A stretch of 64,000 nucleotides of DNA from NCBI RefSeq assembly GCF_030408815.1, contig NZ_CP047355.1, positions 2,790,001 through 2,854,000 of the forward strand, given 5' to 3'. This document shows positions 36,233 to 44,635 of the stretch, one piece after another (position 1 is the first letter of the stretch; every line of letters begins with the position of its first letter). Made by a program: the position numbers and the translations under genes. This DNA is from Corynebacterium freiburgense. Its GTDB lineage: Bacteria; Actinomycetota; Actinomycetes; Mycobacteriales; Mycobacteriaceae. The notes under the pieces are model-generated. The model was given only the letters and a program-made list of their open reading frames with translations. It had not been told where the DNA came from and made no database searches.

Positions 36233-37192
36233 ATGAATACCATACGCACTGCCCCAACTGTCCGATTGGCTTTGGCCGCCGCCGTGGTCGCCGTCGCCGG
36301 ATTCGGCGTGACTCGGTTCATGACTCCTACTCAGGAAACTCCTCAATTCACTACACCTCAAGGGGCAGCGCCGTTTACAACAGCTGATGTTGGTGCTTGC
36401 CTTACCTGGGAAATTCAAAACGGCACGCTAAAAAATTTTGAACAAACTGACTGTGCTCAAAAGCACCGCTTTGAAGTATCCTCACGAGAAAACCTTGCCA
36501 CATACCCTTCGAGTGAGTTTGGGCCAAAAGCCCCGATTCCGGATATGACGCGCCAGGCCCAATTACGAGAAGAGCTATGCCGCCAACCCACCGTTGATTA
36601 TCTCCAGGGCCGCTACGATCCTCATGGCCGTTATTCAATCGCCCCTATTTTGCCGCCTGCAGAGGCTTGGAAAAATGGGGACCGCACTATGTTGTGTGGA
36701 CTACAGGTCACCGATGATCAAGGTAATCTTCAACTCACTACGGGCCGCGCCAATGAGCAGGACCAGGCACGTGTCGCTCAACCCGGCGAATGTGTGCGTG
36801 TCGACGCCGCGCAAGCCACGCACGTCGTAGACTGCGCCGAGCCACACACATATGAAGTAACTGGCATTGTGGATTTAGCAGTACATTTTCCTGAACATGC
36901 CCCCAGTATTGAAGAGCAAGATGGGTTCCTTAAAGGCCACTGCACCCAGGTTGGTATGGAATATATTGGCGGTGACGATGCCCTCTACAATTCCACGTTG
37001 CAGACCTTCTGGACTACCATCCCGGTGAACTCCTGGGCAGGTGGAACTCACACCGTCAATTGCTCCCTTATTAAAGCCAATGAGGATGGCACATTTGCCA
37101 CATTGAAAGGTAGCGCCAAGGGCGAATTCACCATTAACGATGCCCCACCTCCCCCACAGCCAACCCGAAACCCGCTTCGGAATCCACAGTAA
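36233..37192 (+). CDS. Membrane-anchored protein with two septum-formation-like domains
   Basis: A 319-residue protein with an N-terminal anchor (LALAAAVVAVAGFGV) and two related extracytoplasmic modules with conserved Cys pairs: VGACLTWE...DCAQKHRFEV (about 48-80) and GECVRVDAA...DCAEPHTYEV (about 180-205). These match the actinobacterial Septum_form pattern (C..., D/NC..pH..EV). The C-terminus is Pro-rich. Precise role unknown. The TAA overlaps the next ATG by one base (TAATG), so it is coupled to the metallopeptidase. Confidence 0.7.
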   Translation: MNTIRTAPTVRLALAAAVVAVAGFGVTRFMTPTQETPQFTTPQGAAPFTTADVGACLTWEIQNGTLKNFEQTDCAQKHRFEVSSRENLATYPSSEFGPKAPIPDMTRQAQLREELCRQPTVDYLQGRYDPHGRYSIAPILPPAEAWKNGDRTMLCGLQVTDDQGNLQLTTGRANEQDQARVAQPGECVRVDAAQATHVVDCAEPHTYEVTGIVDLAVHFPEHAPSIEEQDGFLKGHCTQVGMEYIGGDDALYNSTLQTFWTTIPVNSWAGGTHTVNCSLIKANEDGTFATLKGSAKGEFTINDAPPPPQPTRNPLRNPQ

Positions 37193-37539
37193 TGATCGAG
37201 GTCAGTGACGAGCGCTTTGAAGAACTAGTCGACCTGGGTTTAGACCAAATCCCAGAACAGTTCGTACGCCATATGCGCAATACTGTAATCCTTATCGGCA
37301 CCTATGATCCTCGCTCCCCTCATATTTTGGGCTTATATGAGGGAGTTGCGCTTCCCGATCGCACATTTAGCAATTCCGGGCATTTACCTGACACGATTAC
37401 GATCTATAAAAACGCCCTCCAAGATATGTGTTCCACCGAGGATGAACTTATCGAGCAAGTGAAAATCACAGTGATTCACGAGGTAGGCCATCATTTTGGC
37501 CTCAGTGATGATGACCTCCATGCCCTCGGCTGGGGTTAA
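37192..37539 (+). CDS. Minimal zincin-like metallopeptidase
   Basis: A 115-residue protein of the small metallopeptidase (MMP/DUF1025) family: the zinc-binding helix VIHEVGHHFGLSDDDLH carries HExxH with a downstream Asp/Glu ligand. Family members are thought to be very small proteases of unknown substrate. Coupled to the preceding gene; its stop overlaps that of the convergent histidine phosphatase inside a perfect palindrome. Confidence 0.82.
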   Translation: MIEVSDERFEELVDLGLDQIPEQFVRHMRNTVILIGTYDPRSPHILGLYEGVALPDRTFSNSGHLPDTITIYKNALQDMCSTEDELIEQVKITVIHEVGHHFGLSDDDLHALGWG

Positions 37540-37546
37540 CCCCAGC
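37529..37546. terminator. 18-bp palindrome spanning both convergent stop codons
   Basis: GCTGGGGTTAACCCCAGC encodes the last residues and overlapping TAA stops of both the metallopeptidase and the histidine phosphatase. It can fold as a GC-rich hairpin in either transcript, likely a bidirectional terminator built into coding sequence. Confidence 0.6.
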
Positions 37547-38141
37547 TCACTACATTCCATTCGCCAAACGGTCGGCCCCCTGGATCCAGGATTACGGTGC
37601 GACCATTTGGCAGGTAGTTTTCAAATGCAAATTCAGCGGGCACTCCGGTTGCCCATCGTGCCATCGTGCGAATCGCCGCCCCGTGACTCACCAATAGGTT
37701 AATCCCATCCCTTGCGGCCAAGGTTTCCAGTACTGGCTGAGCACGTTGAAGCACATCTACATGGTTTTCACCGCCGGGAAGCCGAGAACCAATATCGCCC
37801 TCTAACCAACCTTTAAAGGCTTTCGTATACGAGTCTGCTGTTTCACGATCATCCCGACCATCCAATTGGCCAGCATAAATTTCATGTACACCCATTTGGA
37901 TATCCACCGGTATTTGCTTCCCTGTGGCACCGTGGTACGAAGCAGCCAAAAGTAAGGCTGTTTGCTGAGCACGAAGAGCCACTGAGCAGTTAATAGAAGA
38001 CAAATCGTATTGGGCGAGTTCTAGCCCTAAATCGCTGGCTTGAGTACGCCCAAGTTCCGTCAATTCCGCACCCGGAGGACGAGTATCAATTATCTTCGCC
38101 ACATTTGAATGCGTTTGACCATGGCGAACCAAAATCAGCAT
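37536..38141 (-). CDS. Histidine phosphatase (phosphoglycerate mutase-like)
   Basis: A 201-residue branch-1 histidine phosphatase: phospho-His motif LILVRHGQTHSN, a mid-domain VHEIYAGQLDGRDD acid region and the second His in LLVSHGAAIRTMARW. Substrate unknown; the family includes phosphoglycerate mutases and small-molecule phosphatases. ATG 38141 is chosen (AAAGGACA 8 nt upstream) rather than 38147. Overlaps the pheA stop by 7 nt and is cotranscribed with it. Confidence 0.88.
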   Translation of the reverse strand: MLILVRHGQTHSNVAKIIDTRPPGAELTELGRTQASDLGLELAQYDLSSINCSVALRAQQTALLLAASYHGATGKQIPVDIQMGVHEIYAGQLDGRDDRETADSYTKAFKGWLEGDIGSRLPGGENHVDVLQRAQPVLETLAARDGINLLVSHGAAIRTMARWATGVPAEFAFENYLPNGRTVILDPGGRPFGEWNVVSWG

Positions 38142-39046
38142 AAACATTGTCCTTTCTGTGCCGCATCAACCCATGCTGCGGCTTCAGCTAACCGATCAGT
38201 ATCCGTTCTAGACACTATGTCTAATGTAGGCCACGAACCTAAAAAAGAAAGCTGCTCACAGCGAAGATATAGCGCCCGTAGGGCCTCGGCGATCGGGGCG
38301 TCGTCAATATGCCCAATAAGATCAACATGGAACCTATAGGTCCCCAACCCCGTGCGGGTCGGCCGGGATTCAATACGCGACATATCCACCCCACGCAATG
38401 CAAACTCCGTCAACGCACCCACCAATGAACCGGGCTTATTCGGCAATGTAAACACCACCGCGGTCCGATCCGCCCCCGACCTCCTCGTAGGAACACCCGG
38501 CCTTCCCACTACAACAAAACGGGTCCGTGCTCCCCGCACATCGGCAACCTCATCAGCCATGCGCTCCAAACCAAATAACTCTGCGGCCCGACCAGGAGCA
38601 GCCGCCGCGTCAACACGCCCCTCCGCCACCATCTGCGCAGCCGCAGCATTTGACGACGCCGCGACAAACTCCACCCCAGGCAAATGCTCAGCGAGCCAAC
38701 CCCTTACCTGCTGACGAGCCACCGGATGCGTGGCGAACGTTCGAATCTCTTTGGTGCCTGGCCGCACCAAAATAGAAAACATCACCTCAATATCTGTCTC
38801 TTGAAAAATCTGCACCCCATTTCCAGCGAGCGCATCAAACGTAGGAGTCACTGACCCATCCACCGAATTCTCAATAGCTACCACCGCAAACTCCGCATCA
38901 CCATTGCGAACAGCATCCAATGCTTCCCCCGGACTCCCAACCCCCAACGGCACAACCTCCCCCTCGAAACAGCCCATGCCGACAAAACGCCAAAGAGCTT
39001 CTTCCGTAAAAGTTCCAGCAGGGCCAAGAAACGCGACTTTGGTCAT
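38135..39046 (-). CDS. pheA: Prephenate dehydratase
   Basis: A 303-residue monofunctional enzyme making phenylpyruvate from prephenate. The PDT domain starts KVAFLGPAGTFTEEAL and includes AVVAIENSVDGSVTPT and the catalytic ARTRFVVVGR; an ACT domain (about 200-280) with the GALTEFALRGVDMSRIESRP ligand site gives Phe feedback control. Start at ATG 39046: a minus-strand TACAGT lies 7 nt upstream (leaderless); the open frame to 39055 lacks support. Operon with the histidine phosphatase. Confidence 0.95.
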   Translation of the reverse strand: MTKVAFLGPAGTFTEEALWRFVGMGCFEGEVVPLGVGSPGEALDAVRNGDAEFAVVAIENSVDGSVTPTFDALAGNGVQIFQETDIEVMFSILVRPGTKEIRTFATHPVARQQVRGWLAEHLPGVEFVAASSNAAAAQMVAEGRVDAAAAPGRAAELFGLERMADEVADVRGARTRFVVVGRPGVPTRRSGADRTAVVFTLPNKPGSLVGALTEFALRGVDMSRIESRPTRTGLGTYRFHVDLIGHIDDAPIAEALRALYLRCEQLSFLGSWPTLDIVSRTDTDRLAEAAAWVDAAQKGQCLC

Positions 39047-39053
39047 ACCAAAC

Positions 39054-39059
39054 ACTGTA
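39054..39059 (-). promoter_or_regulatory. -10 box of pheA (leaderless)
   Basis: Minus-strand TACAGT ends 7 nt before ATG 39046. Confidence 0.45.
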
Positions 39060-39222
39060 TAGGGTTACTCAAGCGGCCTAATACCGGAGGTACCAGTTAT
39101 CAACTCGCCGCAATCTAGATTGCACACTTTTTGTTGAGGGCGTTTTCCGGCGTTTAATTATGCTTCTGGATGCGCTTCATATCCTTAAAACGTCACTGAG
39201 ACGTTGTGACCAGTGAGGGAAG

Positions 39223-39354
39223 TGAAACTTTTTTTCCCTACTTTTTGAAAAACTTGCCCTTTTTGTATCACCCGCCTCTGCAAAACCCCAGGTCAGAAAA
39301 ACCCAACTGATACAAAATGGAAGGGTTTTTAAAAAACTTGCCCTTTTTGTATCA
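39223..39354. repeat. Dyad array B (two TGATACAAAA-type units)
   Basis: B1 (39223-39270, left end degenerate TGAAAC) and B2 (39308-39354) end TTTTGTATCA. B2 is the reverse orientation of A1: its reverse complement starts TGATACAAAAAGGGC and ends CTTCCATTTTGTATCA. The 37-bp spacer holds AAAACCCCAGGTCA (39282-39295), again 11 bp after B1 and 12 bp before B2. Confidence 0.85.
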
Positions 39355-39464
39355 CCGACCGTGTGAGCGTGCTTATTCAAAGCAACCAGACAGCAAACTT
39401 GGCCTACGCGCCCAGCCATTCAATTGAGCCCTCGAGCCCGGGGCTGCTACCAAAAGTTACTGAG

Positions 39465-39470
39465 TAAACT
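39465..39470 (+). promoter_or_regulatory. -10 box of the amidase gene (leaderless)
   Basis: TAAACT lies 8 nt before GTG 39479. Confidence 0.45.
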
Positions 39471-39478
39471 TATTGTTC

Positions 39479-40738
39479 GTGCCCAAAGATTCCCCGCTTG
39501 ATTTACCCTTGCCAGCGCTTTCTGCGGCTTTGCACGGGAAAGAAGTGCGACCTTCGGAGTTGATCGAAGAGATTGACCACCGTCTTCCCAAAGCGTTTCC
39601 TTGTTTCGCTTCGCTTGATTTGGATTTTGCTTTCGATAATGCCAGGAAGCTGGAGCGAAAGTTTCCGCTTTCACCTACTGCATCGTCAAATTCAAATGTC
39701 CGCACGAATCATATTCCTGCACAATTCGATCATTTTTTCGGCTTGCCAATTCCGGTAAAGGATTTATCTCCCGTTCATGGTTTTCCGTGCGCGTATGGCG
39801 CGGTGTATCGGCGAGAATTTCCGCAGGTTACAGATCCGTTTATTAGTGCTTTGATTCAAGGCGGAATGGTAGTTCCGGGAAAGTCTCAGACTTCAGAAAT
39901 GGGGATGACAGCATATACGGAACCGATTGGGTTTCCCGTTGTGGATAATCCAAGGTTTCCTGGTTGCACGCCTGGAGGTTCATCAGGTGGGGCTGCTGTG
40001 GCTGTGACTTTGGGGTTGGTTCCTGCTGCTCATGCGTCTGATGGCGGGGGTTCTATTCGAGTTCCGGCAGCGGCGACGGGCCTTGTTGGTTTTAAACCTG
40101 CGCATGTAAGTCGAGGTGGAAAGTTGACTGTGCAGGGGTTTATTACAAGGTCCGTGGAGGATGCTGCGTTTTTGCATAGGATTGTTCCGGTTTCGCGGAG
40201 GCTGCGTATTGGTGTATTGACACAGCCGCTTCATGGGGATGGCCAGGTTGAGCCGGCGTGGGCTGGTGCCGCAGGTGCGGCCGCGAATGAGCTATCTGAT
40301 GCTGGTTTTGCAGTGGTTGAGGTCGAGCGTTATGGGGACTGGGTCTTCCAGGCGTTTTCAGAGGTGATTGCTTTGCTTTCGCGGAAAATTAAAGGCAAAG
40401 CTTCGCCGATTATTGATTGGTTGCGGTCATTGGAAGTTGATCGGGGCTTGGCGTTGGAGAGGTTTCATAAGGTTTCGGATATTGCGCAACGGTGGGGTGT
40501 GGATGTTTTGTTGACGCCCTCACTGGCGTTTGACCCGCCACCTATCGGTACGTTTTCACAGCTTGCGCCTGCGGACGATTTCGCAGCACAGACGGAGTGG
40601 ACCCCGTGGGCTTCGTTATTTAATATGACCGGAGGTGCCGCGATTTCTATTCCTTATGCTGGGAAAAGTGTGCATTTGGGCGCGGTATCGGCGTCACCTG
40701 CGGAGTTACTGGGTGTAGCTGGGGTGTTGCATCGATGA
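39479..40738 (+). CDS. Amidase signature family hydrolase
   Basis: A 419-residue amidase-signature enzyme. The Ser-cisSer-Lys triad is visible: Lys in LPIPVKDLSPVHG, then GCTPGGSSGGAAVAVTLG and ASDGGGSIRVPAAATG with the nucleophilic Ser. The family hydrolyses carboxamides, and some members act in amino-acid or nitrile metabolism; the substrate is unknown. GTG 39479 is preferred over TTG 39473 because of the TAAACT -10 8 nt upstream. The stop overlaps the next ATG by 4 nt. Confidence 0.88.
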   Translation: MPKDSPLDLPLPALSAALHGKEVRPSELIEEIDHRLPKAFPCFASLDLDFAFDNARKLERKFPLSPTASSNSNVRTNHIPAQFDHFFGLPIPVKDLSPVHGFPCAYGAVYRREFPQVTDPFISALIQGGMVVPGKSQTSEMGMTAYTEPIGFPVVDNPRFPGCTPGGSSGGAAVAVTLGLVPAAHASDGGGSIRVPAAATGLVGFKPAHVSRGGKLTVQGFITRSVEDAAFLHRIVPVSRRLRIGVLTQPLHGDGQVEPAWAGAAGAAANELSDAGFAVVEVERYGDWVFQAFSEVIALLSRKIKGKASPIIDWLRSLEVDRGLALERFHKVSDIAQRWGVDVLLTPSLAFDPPPIGTFSQLAPADDFAAQTEWTPWASLFNMTGGAAISIPYAGKSVHLGAVSASPAELLGVAGVLHR

Positions 40739-41409
40739 AAAAAGAAATTGGCGTTGTACTGCTTGTGACCTTTGGCATGCAAGGTTTGCGCTCCTTTCTG
40801 CGGCTTATCGACGCCCTACTCCAACCGGATCCACTCAACCAGCAGTCAGTGCAGCTACATGCTCCACAGACAACAACATGGCTAGATCCGTTATTGCAAT
40901 TGACGTCGGCCGGAGTCCTTATCGGTTGGGGACTTTTGGTGTTAGTGCTTTTGGATAAAGACGGTATCCATATGCCGAGGCTGCGCCGTTGGGACTTTCC
41001 GCAAGGGGCATTATTGGCTGCGGTAATTGGATTACCAGGTTTGGTGTTATATCTAGGCGCCTTGCAATTTGGTTGGACAAAGGAAGTGATTCCGAATGCA
41101 AATGCGATGAGCTTGGTGTGGAGTTTCGCTAATGGGTTCGCAGAAGAAACCGTTGTGGTGTTTTGGCTGCTGGTGCGACTTAAGCAGTTGGGGTGGGGGC
41201 CATGGGCGGCGGTCGCGGCGTCGGCAAGCTTGCGAGGGAGTTATCACCTGTACCAGGGGGTAAGCGCAGGTTTTGGAAACATTGTTATGGGAGTGCTATT
41301 TGCCTGGGTATATCAGCGTTTTGGGCGTGTGTGGCCGCTGATTATTGGGCATTTCCTTATAGATGCTGTTGCCTTCCTCGGCTATCCCCTCCTAACTGCA
41401 CTAAGGTAA
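40735..41409 (+). CDS. CPBP-family intramembrane metalloprotease
   Basis: A 224-residue membrane protein with about six helices and the CPBP/Abi signatures: Glu-Glu in ANGFAEETVVVFWLL, the RGSYHLYQG motif, and His in IIGHFLIDAVAF. Related proteins are type II CAAX-like proteases or bacteriocin-immunity factors; the substrate is unknown. Coupled to the amidase by an ATGA overlap. Confidence 0.8.
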   Translation: MKKEIGVVLLVTFGMQGLRSFLRLIDALLQPDPLNQQSVQLHAPQTTTWLDPLLQLTSAGVLIGWGLLVLVLLDKDGIHMPRLRRWDFPQGALLAAVIGLPGLVLYLGALQFGWTKEVIPNANAMSLVWSFANGFAEETVVVFWLLVRLKQLGWGPWAAVAASASLRGSYHLYQGVSAGFGNIVMGVLFAWVYQRFGRVWPLIIGHFLIDAVAFLGYPLLTALR

Positions 41410-41414
41410 TCCAC

Positions 41415-42650
41415 ATGGATGACATAGCCCGCGATAGCTCAGGTAGGCCGATACTTGATCGTTTTGGCCGCCCTGTTCGACGCTCCAGCAGCGCCCAACG
41501 AAAGCCTCCGGCGCGTCATTCCGCCGCACTTGGGCAATCACCGCAACAATTGCCTCAGCATCGGAATCCGCAAGGGCCGCTACCTCAACACCGGGCGTCT
41601 CGCCCTGGAAACGTCGGGCATGTTCGGATCCCTCAAAACCAAAACCCCAGTTCCACCCAAAACACTGGTGGCGGGTATGGTGGCGGCAGGAATAACAGGC
41701 CCCCGGTATATAGCGGTTCGCCGGTACCACAGCAGACACCGAGGAAACCAAAGCGCCCCCGCAAAAAAGGTAGCGCAAAGCGTGTATTTGCATTGGGGCT
41801 ACTGACAATCCTTACGCTCGTTATCGCAAGTGTGCTATTTATTGATGCTTCTCTTCAACGAGTTGATGCAGACCCTGATGTATCGATCTCAAACACCAGT
41901 GGGACAAACTGGCTTCTGGTTGGTTCGGATTCTCGTCAAGGACTCGATGAGGCAGAAATACAACGGCTTGCCACCGGCGGCGATATTGGCCATGGGCGCA
42001 CAGACACCATTATGTTGCTGCATATTCCCCTAACCGGGGAACCGACACTAGTTTCGATCCCCCGCGACTCTTATGTAGAAATTCCGGGCTACGGATACGA
42101 TAAAATCAATGCAGCTTTTTCTGTCGGCGGGCCCAAATTACTCACGCAAACTGTAGAACAGGCTACGGGTCTACGCATTAACCATTATGCCGAAATCGGA
42201 TTTGGAGGCTTCGCAGGAATTGTCGACGCCCTCGGCGGCATTGAAATCTGCGTAGAACAGCCAATCGACGACCCATTGGCTGGGATTAATCTGCAGCCTG
42301 GCTGCCAAATTATGGATGGCCCCACTGCTCTAGGATTTGTACGTACCCGTGCGACCCCGCAGGGTGATTTAGACCGCGTAGCTCGGCAACGCCAATTTTT
42401 TAGCGCACTCATGGCCGAAGCCTCTAAATTCAAACCGCTCAATACAATTCCGTTTATTACCAAAGCCGCTAGCACTTTTACCGTAGGAAAAAGTGACCAT
42501 GCTTGGCACCTAGCATGGCTAGCAATACGCATGCGTGGTGGCATGATTACTGAAACTGTTCCTGTTGGCGGCTTTGCAGACTATGACGTTGGCAATGTTG
42601 TACTTTGGGATGAAGTGGCCTCCGAGGAGCTATTTAGCAAGCTGCGCTAA
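41415..42650 (+). CDS. LytR-CpsA-Psr (LCP) family phosphotransferase
   Basis: A 411-residue protein that attaches lipid-linked glycans such as arabinogalactan to peptidoglycan. A disordered Pro/Gln/Arg-rich cytoplasmic N-terminus (about 1-115) precedes one membrane helix (LGLLTILTLVIASVLF) and an LCP domain with LLVGSDSRQGLDEAE, the GRTDTIMLLH Arg/Asp pair, LVSIPRDSYVEIPGYG and DRVARQRQFFSAL. No C-terminal LytR_C domain. The start is ATG 41415 (AAGGT 7 nt upstream); the longer frame from 41193 overlaps the CPBP gene. Confidence 0.9.
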   Translation: MDDIARDSSGRPILDRFGRPVRRSSSAQRKPPARHSAALGQSPQQLPQHRNPQGPLPQHRASRPGNVGHVRIPQNQNPSSTQNTGGGYGGGRNNRPPVYSGSPVPQQTPRKPKRPRKKGSAKRVFALGLLTILTLVIASVLFIDASLQRVDADPDVSISNTSGTNWLLVGSDSRQGLDEAEIQRLATGGDIGHGRTDTIMLLHIPLTGEPTLVSIPRDSYVEIPGYGYDKINAAFSVGGPKLLTQTVEQATGLRINHYAEIGFGGFAGIVDALGGIEICVEQPIDDPLAGINLQPGCQIMDGPTALGFVRTRATPQGDLDRVARQRQFFSALMAEASKFKPLNTIPFITKAASTFTVGKSDHAWHLAWLAIRMRGGMITETVPVGGFADYDVGNVVLWDEVASEELFSKLR

Positions 42651-42723
42651 TCACACTGAGCCATCGCATTCTATGGTTAAAAATCATGCAGCTCCTATGC
42701 TGTACTCAAGAAAGTATGTGCGG

Positions 42724-42729
42724 TAAAAT
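42724..42729 (+). promoter_or_regulatory. -10 box of the alpha/beta hydrolase gene (leaderless)
   Basis: TAAAAT lies 6 nt before ATG 42736. Confidence 0.5.
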
Positions 42730-42735
42730 TTATGT

Positions 42736-43707
42736 ATGAAAATTGCACGAATTTTACTGCGTATAGGGCTGATATTCGTGGCCATACTGGTTGTATTAGT
42801 AGCGCTAGTATTTGGTATTCGGGCATGGAATACTTCCTCTTGGAAAAATTCTGAAATAGCCTCTGCGCCACCTCCTACAGAAGGTATAACCGTTTCCGAT
42901 TTTCAAGGCGAATATGCACGTGGCTATCACCTAGTTCCTGATGAGAAAAAACACCCTGGCACCATAGTCACGTTTGGTGGTTCTGAAGGCAGCGCAGATA
43001 CTGTCACAGCCGCGAAACTCGCAGCTGAAGGGCATGAAGTGTATGCCCTGTATTATTTTGGGCAACCTGGGCAAAAAGAAACGCTCGAAAACGTACCGTT
43101 AGAACTCTTTAATGATGTATTGCCCAATTTGTCTAAGCCAATCACTGTCATGGGTGGATCGAAAGGCGCTGAATTGGCGCTTTTGCTTTCAACCTATTAT
43201 CCAGAAATTGATAATGTGGCTTTAGTTGCCCCCACAATGCACCACTGGCAAGGATTGGGCGGACGAATGGAGTACCACCCCAGTTTCACTTGGGAAGATA
43301 AACCAATCCCGTATATTAATTTTTCTCAAGCAGATGGTCCTGTGTTGTTTTGGCAAGCGGTTTCATTGACTCTAGCAAAACCGGTAACATTTGAACCCAC
43401 CTATTCAAGTGCATTAAAAAACACACCTGAGGCAGAACGCGAACAAGCCCGCATAAAGATAGAGAAAACAAAGGCTAGGTTATTTATTGTTGCGGGTGAA
43501 AAAGATGAACTTTGGGGTTCTTCTACCGCTGCAAAGGATATCCAGCAACGTGTGGGGGATAGGGCAGAAGTACACATTTATCCCGATGGTGGGCATGCAT
43601 TAGGCGCACCAGATGAAGTCGGGTTTTTGCGGCTTGGCGGCACGGAGGAAGCCAATAAAGCAATGGCGGAGGATTCGCATAAGAAATTGCTTCAATGGCT
43701 CCCTTAG
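42736..43707 (+). CDS. BAAT-C type alpha/beta hydrolase (acyl-CoA thioesterase/acyltransferase-like)
   Basis: A 323-residue protein with an N-terminal membrane anchor (ILLRIGLIFVAILVVLVALVFGI) and an alpha/beta hydrolase domain: TIVTFGGSEGSADTVTAAKLA, nucleophile Ser in VMGGSKGAELALLL, Asp near AGEKDELWGS and His in DGGHALGAPD. This pattern matches the BAAT_C family (acyl-CoA:amino acid acyltransferase/thioesterase). Extracytoplasmic orientation and substrate are inferred only. Transcribed alone from a TAAAAT promoter. Confidence 0.75.
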   Translation: MKIARILLRIGLIFVAILVVLVALVFGIRAWNTSSWKNSEIASAPPPTEGITVSDFQGEYARGYHLVPDEKKHPGTIVTFGGSEGSADTVTAAKLAAEGHEVYALYYFGQPGQKETLENVPLELFNDVLPNLSKPITVMGGSKGAELALLLSTYYPEIDNVALVAPTMHHWQGLGGRMEYHPSFTWEDKPIPYINFSQADGPVLFWQAVSLTLAKPVTFEPTYSSALKNTPEAEREQARIKIEKTKARLFIVAGEKDELWGSSTAAKDIQQRVGDRAEVHIYPDGGHALGAPDEVGFLRLGGTEEANKAMAEDSHKKLLQWLP

Positions 43708-43712
43708 TCGGG

Positions 43713-44615
43713 CTAACGGATTGTGACCTGCCGTGATTTAATATTTTCCAATTGGCGCCGTTCGGCTGGCGTCAATTGGGCTTCATTTTCTAGTTCGGCT
43801 GAAATGAGTTTATCCAGCGCTTCTAGTGCGGGCGCAAATTCAATATGGGGAATTGTTGGGTCAAGATCAAATACCGGCACAGCAATTCCGTGGGTGCGGA
43901 ATACACCAGCAAACTTGGTATCTTCCCCCAGGTGCAGCTGACCAGCGGCGCCGATACGGGCTAAAGCACGTAGCAATTGTTCTTCATTGTCTGTGCGCAC
44001 CCAGCGGATATGCGCTTTTTCGCCTGGATCAATCCACCATGCGCTACCGGAAATTTTGGCTTCAACTGGCCAAGAAGGCATAACTGAGTCGTTGGCTTGC
44101 TTCAGTGAGTTTGCCATTTCGGGGTTGAGGTCGGTGTCTTTGGGGAGCCACCATTGGAAATCTTGGTGTGGGGTAACTTCAAATGTTACGGAGCCGAGCA
44201 GTTCAGATATTGCGGGTTGGGTGCCGTCAGCTACGCAACTTTCCAGAGTTGATCCTGGCGCTGCATTAAGTGCCCAAGTCAGCGCATATGCAAGGTCACG
44301 GCCTGGGTTGTGTGAGCGGTTACGGGTTTGCAGAGCCACAAAGCGCTCCCCACCGATTTCGGCTTCACGGATTAGGCCTGCGACTGCGCCTGGTAGCACG
44401 GTGACAATATTGATTTCTACATCGTTAATGGTGGCTGTGGCCACGGCTGAAGGTACGAATTCTTGCATGGCCACCAATTCAGCTTCCATTGGCAGTTCAT
44501 TGTATGGGCGCGGATCACGTTCAAATGCGGCGCGTTCTGCTGCCCGAGCTGCGAGTTTTGCCTGGCGGCGGCTCATACCTTCGGGGAGGTCATCCTTCTT
44601 TTTCTTTTTAGCCAT
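43713..44615 (-). CDS. DUF5926 family protein
   Basis: A 300-residue cytoplasmic protein starting MAKKKKKDDLPEGMSRRQAK, a Lys/Arg-rich N-terminus conserved in the actinobacterial DUF5926 family (formerly annotated as preprotein translocase SecA-like or topoisomerase II-like). No catalytic motif was recognised. Start 44615 is supported by a minus-strand TATCTT 7 nt upstream; the frame open to 44711 overlaps pyk2. Lies 20 bp downstream of pyk2. Confidence 0.72.
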   Translation of the reverse strand: MAKKKKKDDLPEGMSRRQAKLAARAAERAAFERDPRPYNELPMEAELVAMQEFVPSAVATATINDVEINIVTVLPGAVAGLIREAEIGGERFVALQTRNRSHNPGRDLAYALTWALNAAPGSTLESCVADGTQPAISELLGSVTFEVTPHQDFQWWLPKDTDLNPEMANSLKQANDSVMPSWPVEAKISGSAWWIDPGEKAHIRWVRTDNEEQLLRALARIGAAGQLHLGEDTKFAGVFRTHGIAVPVFDLDPTIPHIEFAPALEALDKLISAELENEAQLTPAERRQLENIKSRQVTIR

Positions 44616-44622
44616 GTTTTCG

Positions 44623-44628
44623 AAGATA
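44623..44628 (-). promoter_or_regulatory. -10 box of the DUF5926 gene (leaderless)
   Basis: Minus-strand TATCTT ends 7 nt before ATG 44615. Confidence 0.4.
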
Positions 44629-44635
44629 CCGCACC

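Larger units (their letters stand above)
39047..39478. other. pheA-amidase divergent region with dyad array B
   Basis: About 430 bp. Array B occupies 39223-39354. Just before it, AACGTC-ACTGA-GACGTT (39189-39205) and the alternative TCACTG/CAGTGA pairing (to 39216) form competing hairpins. The rest holds the two promoters. Confidence 0.6.
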
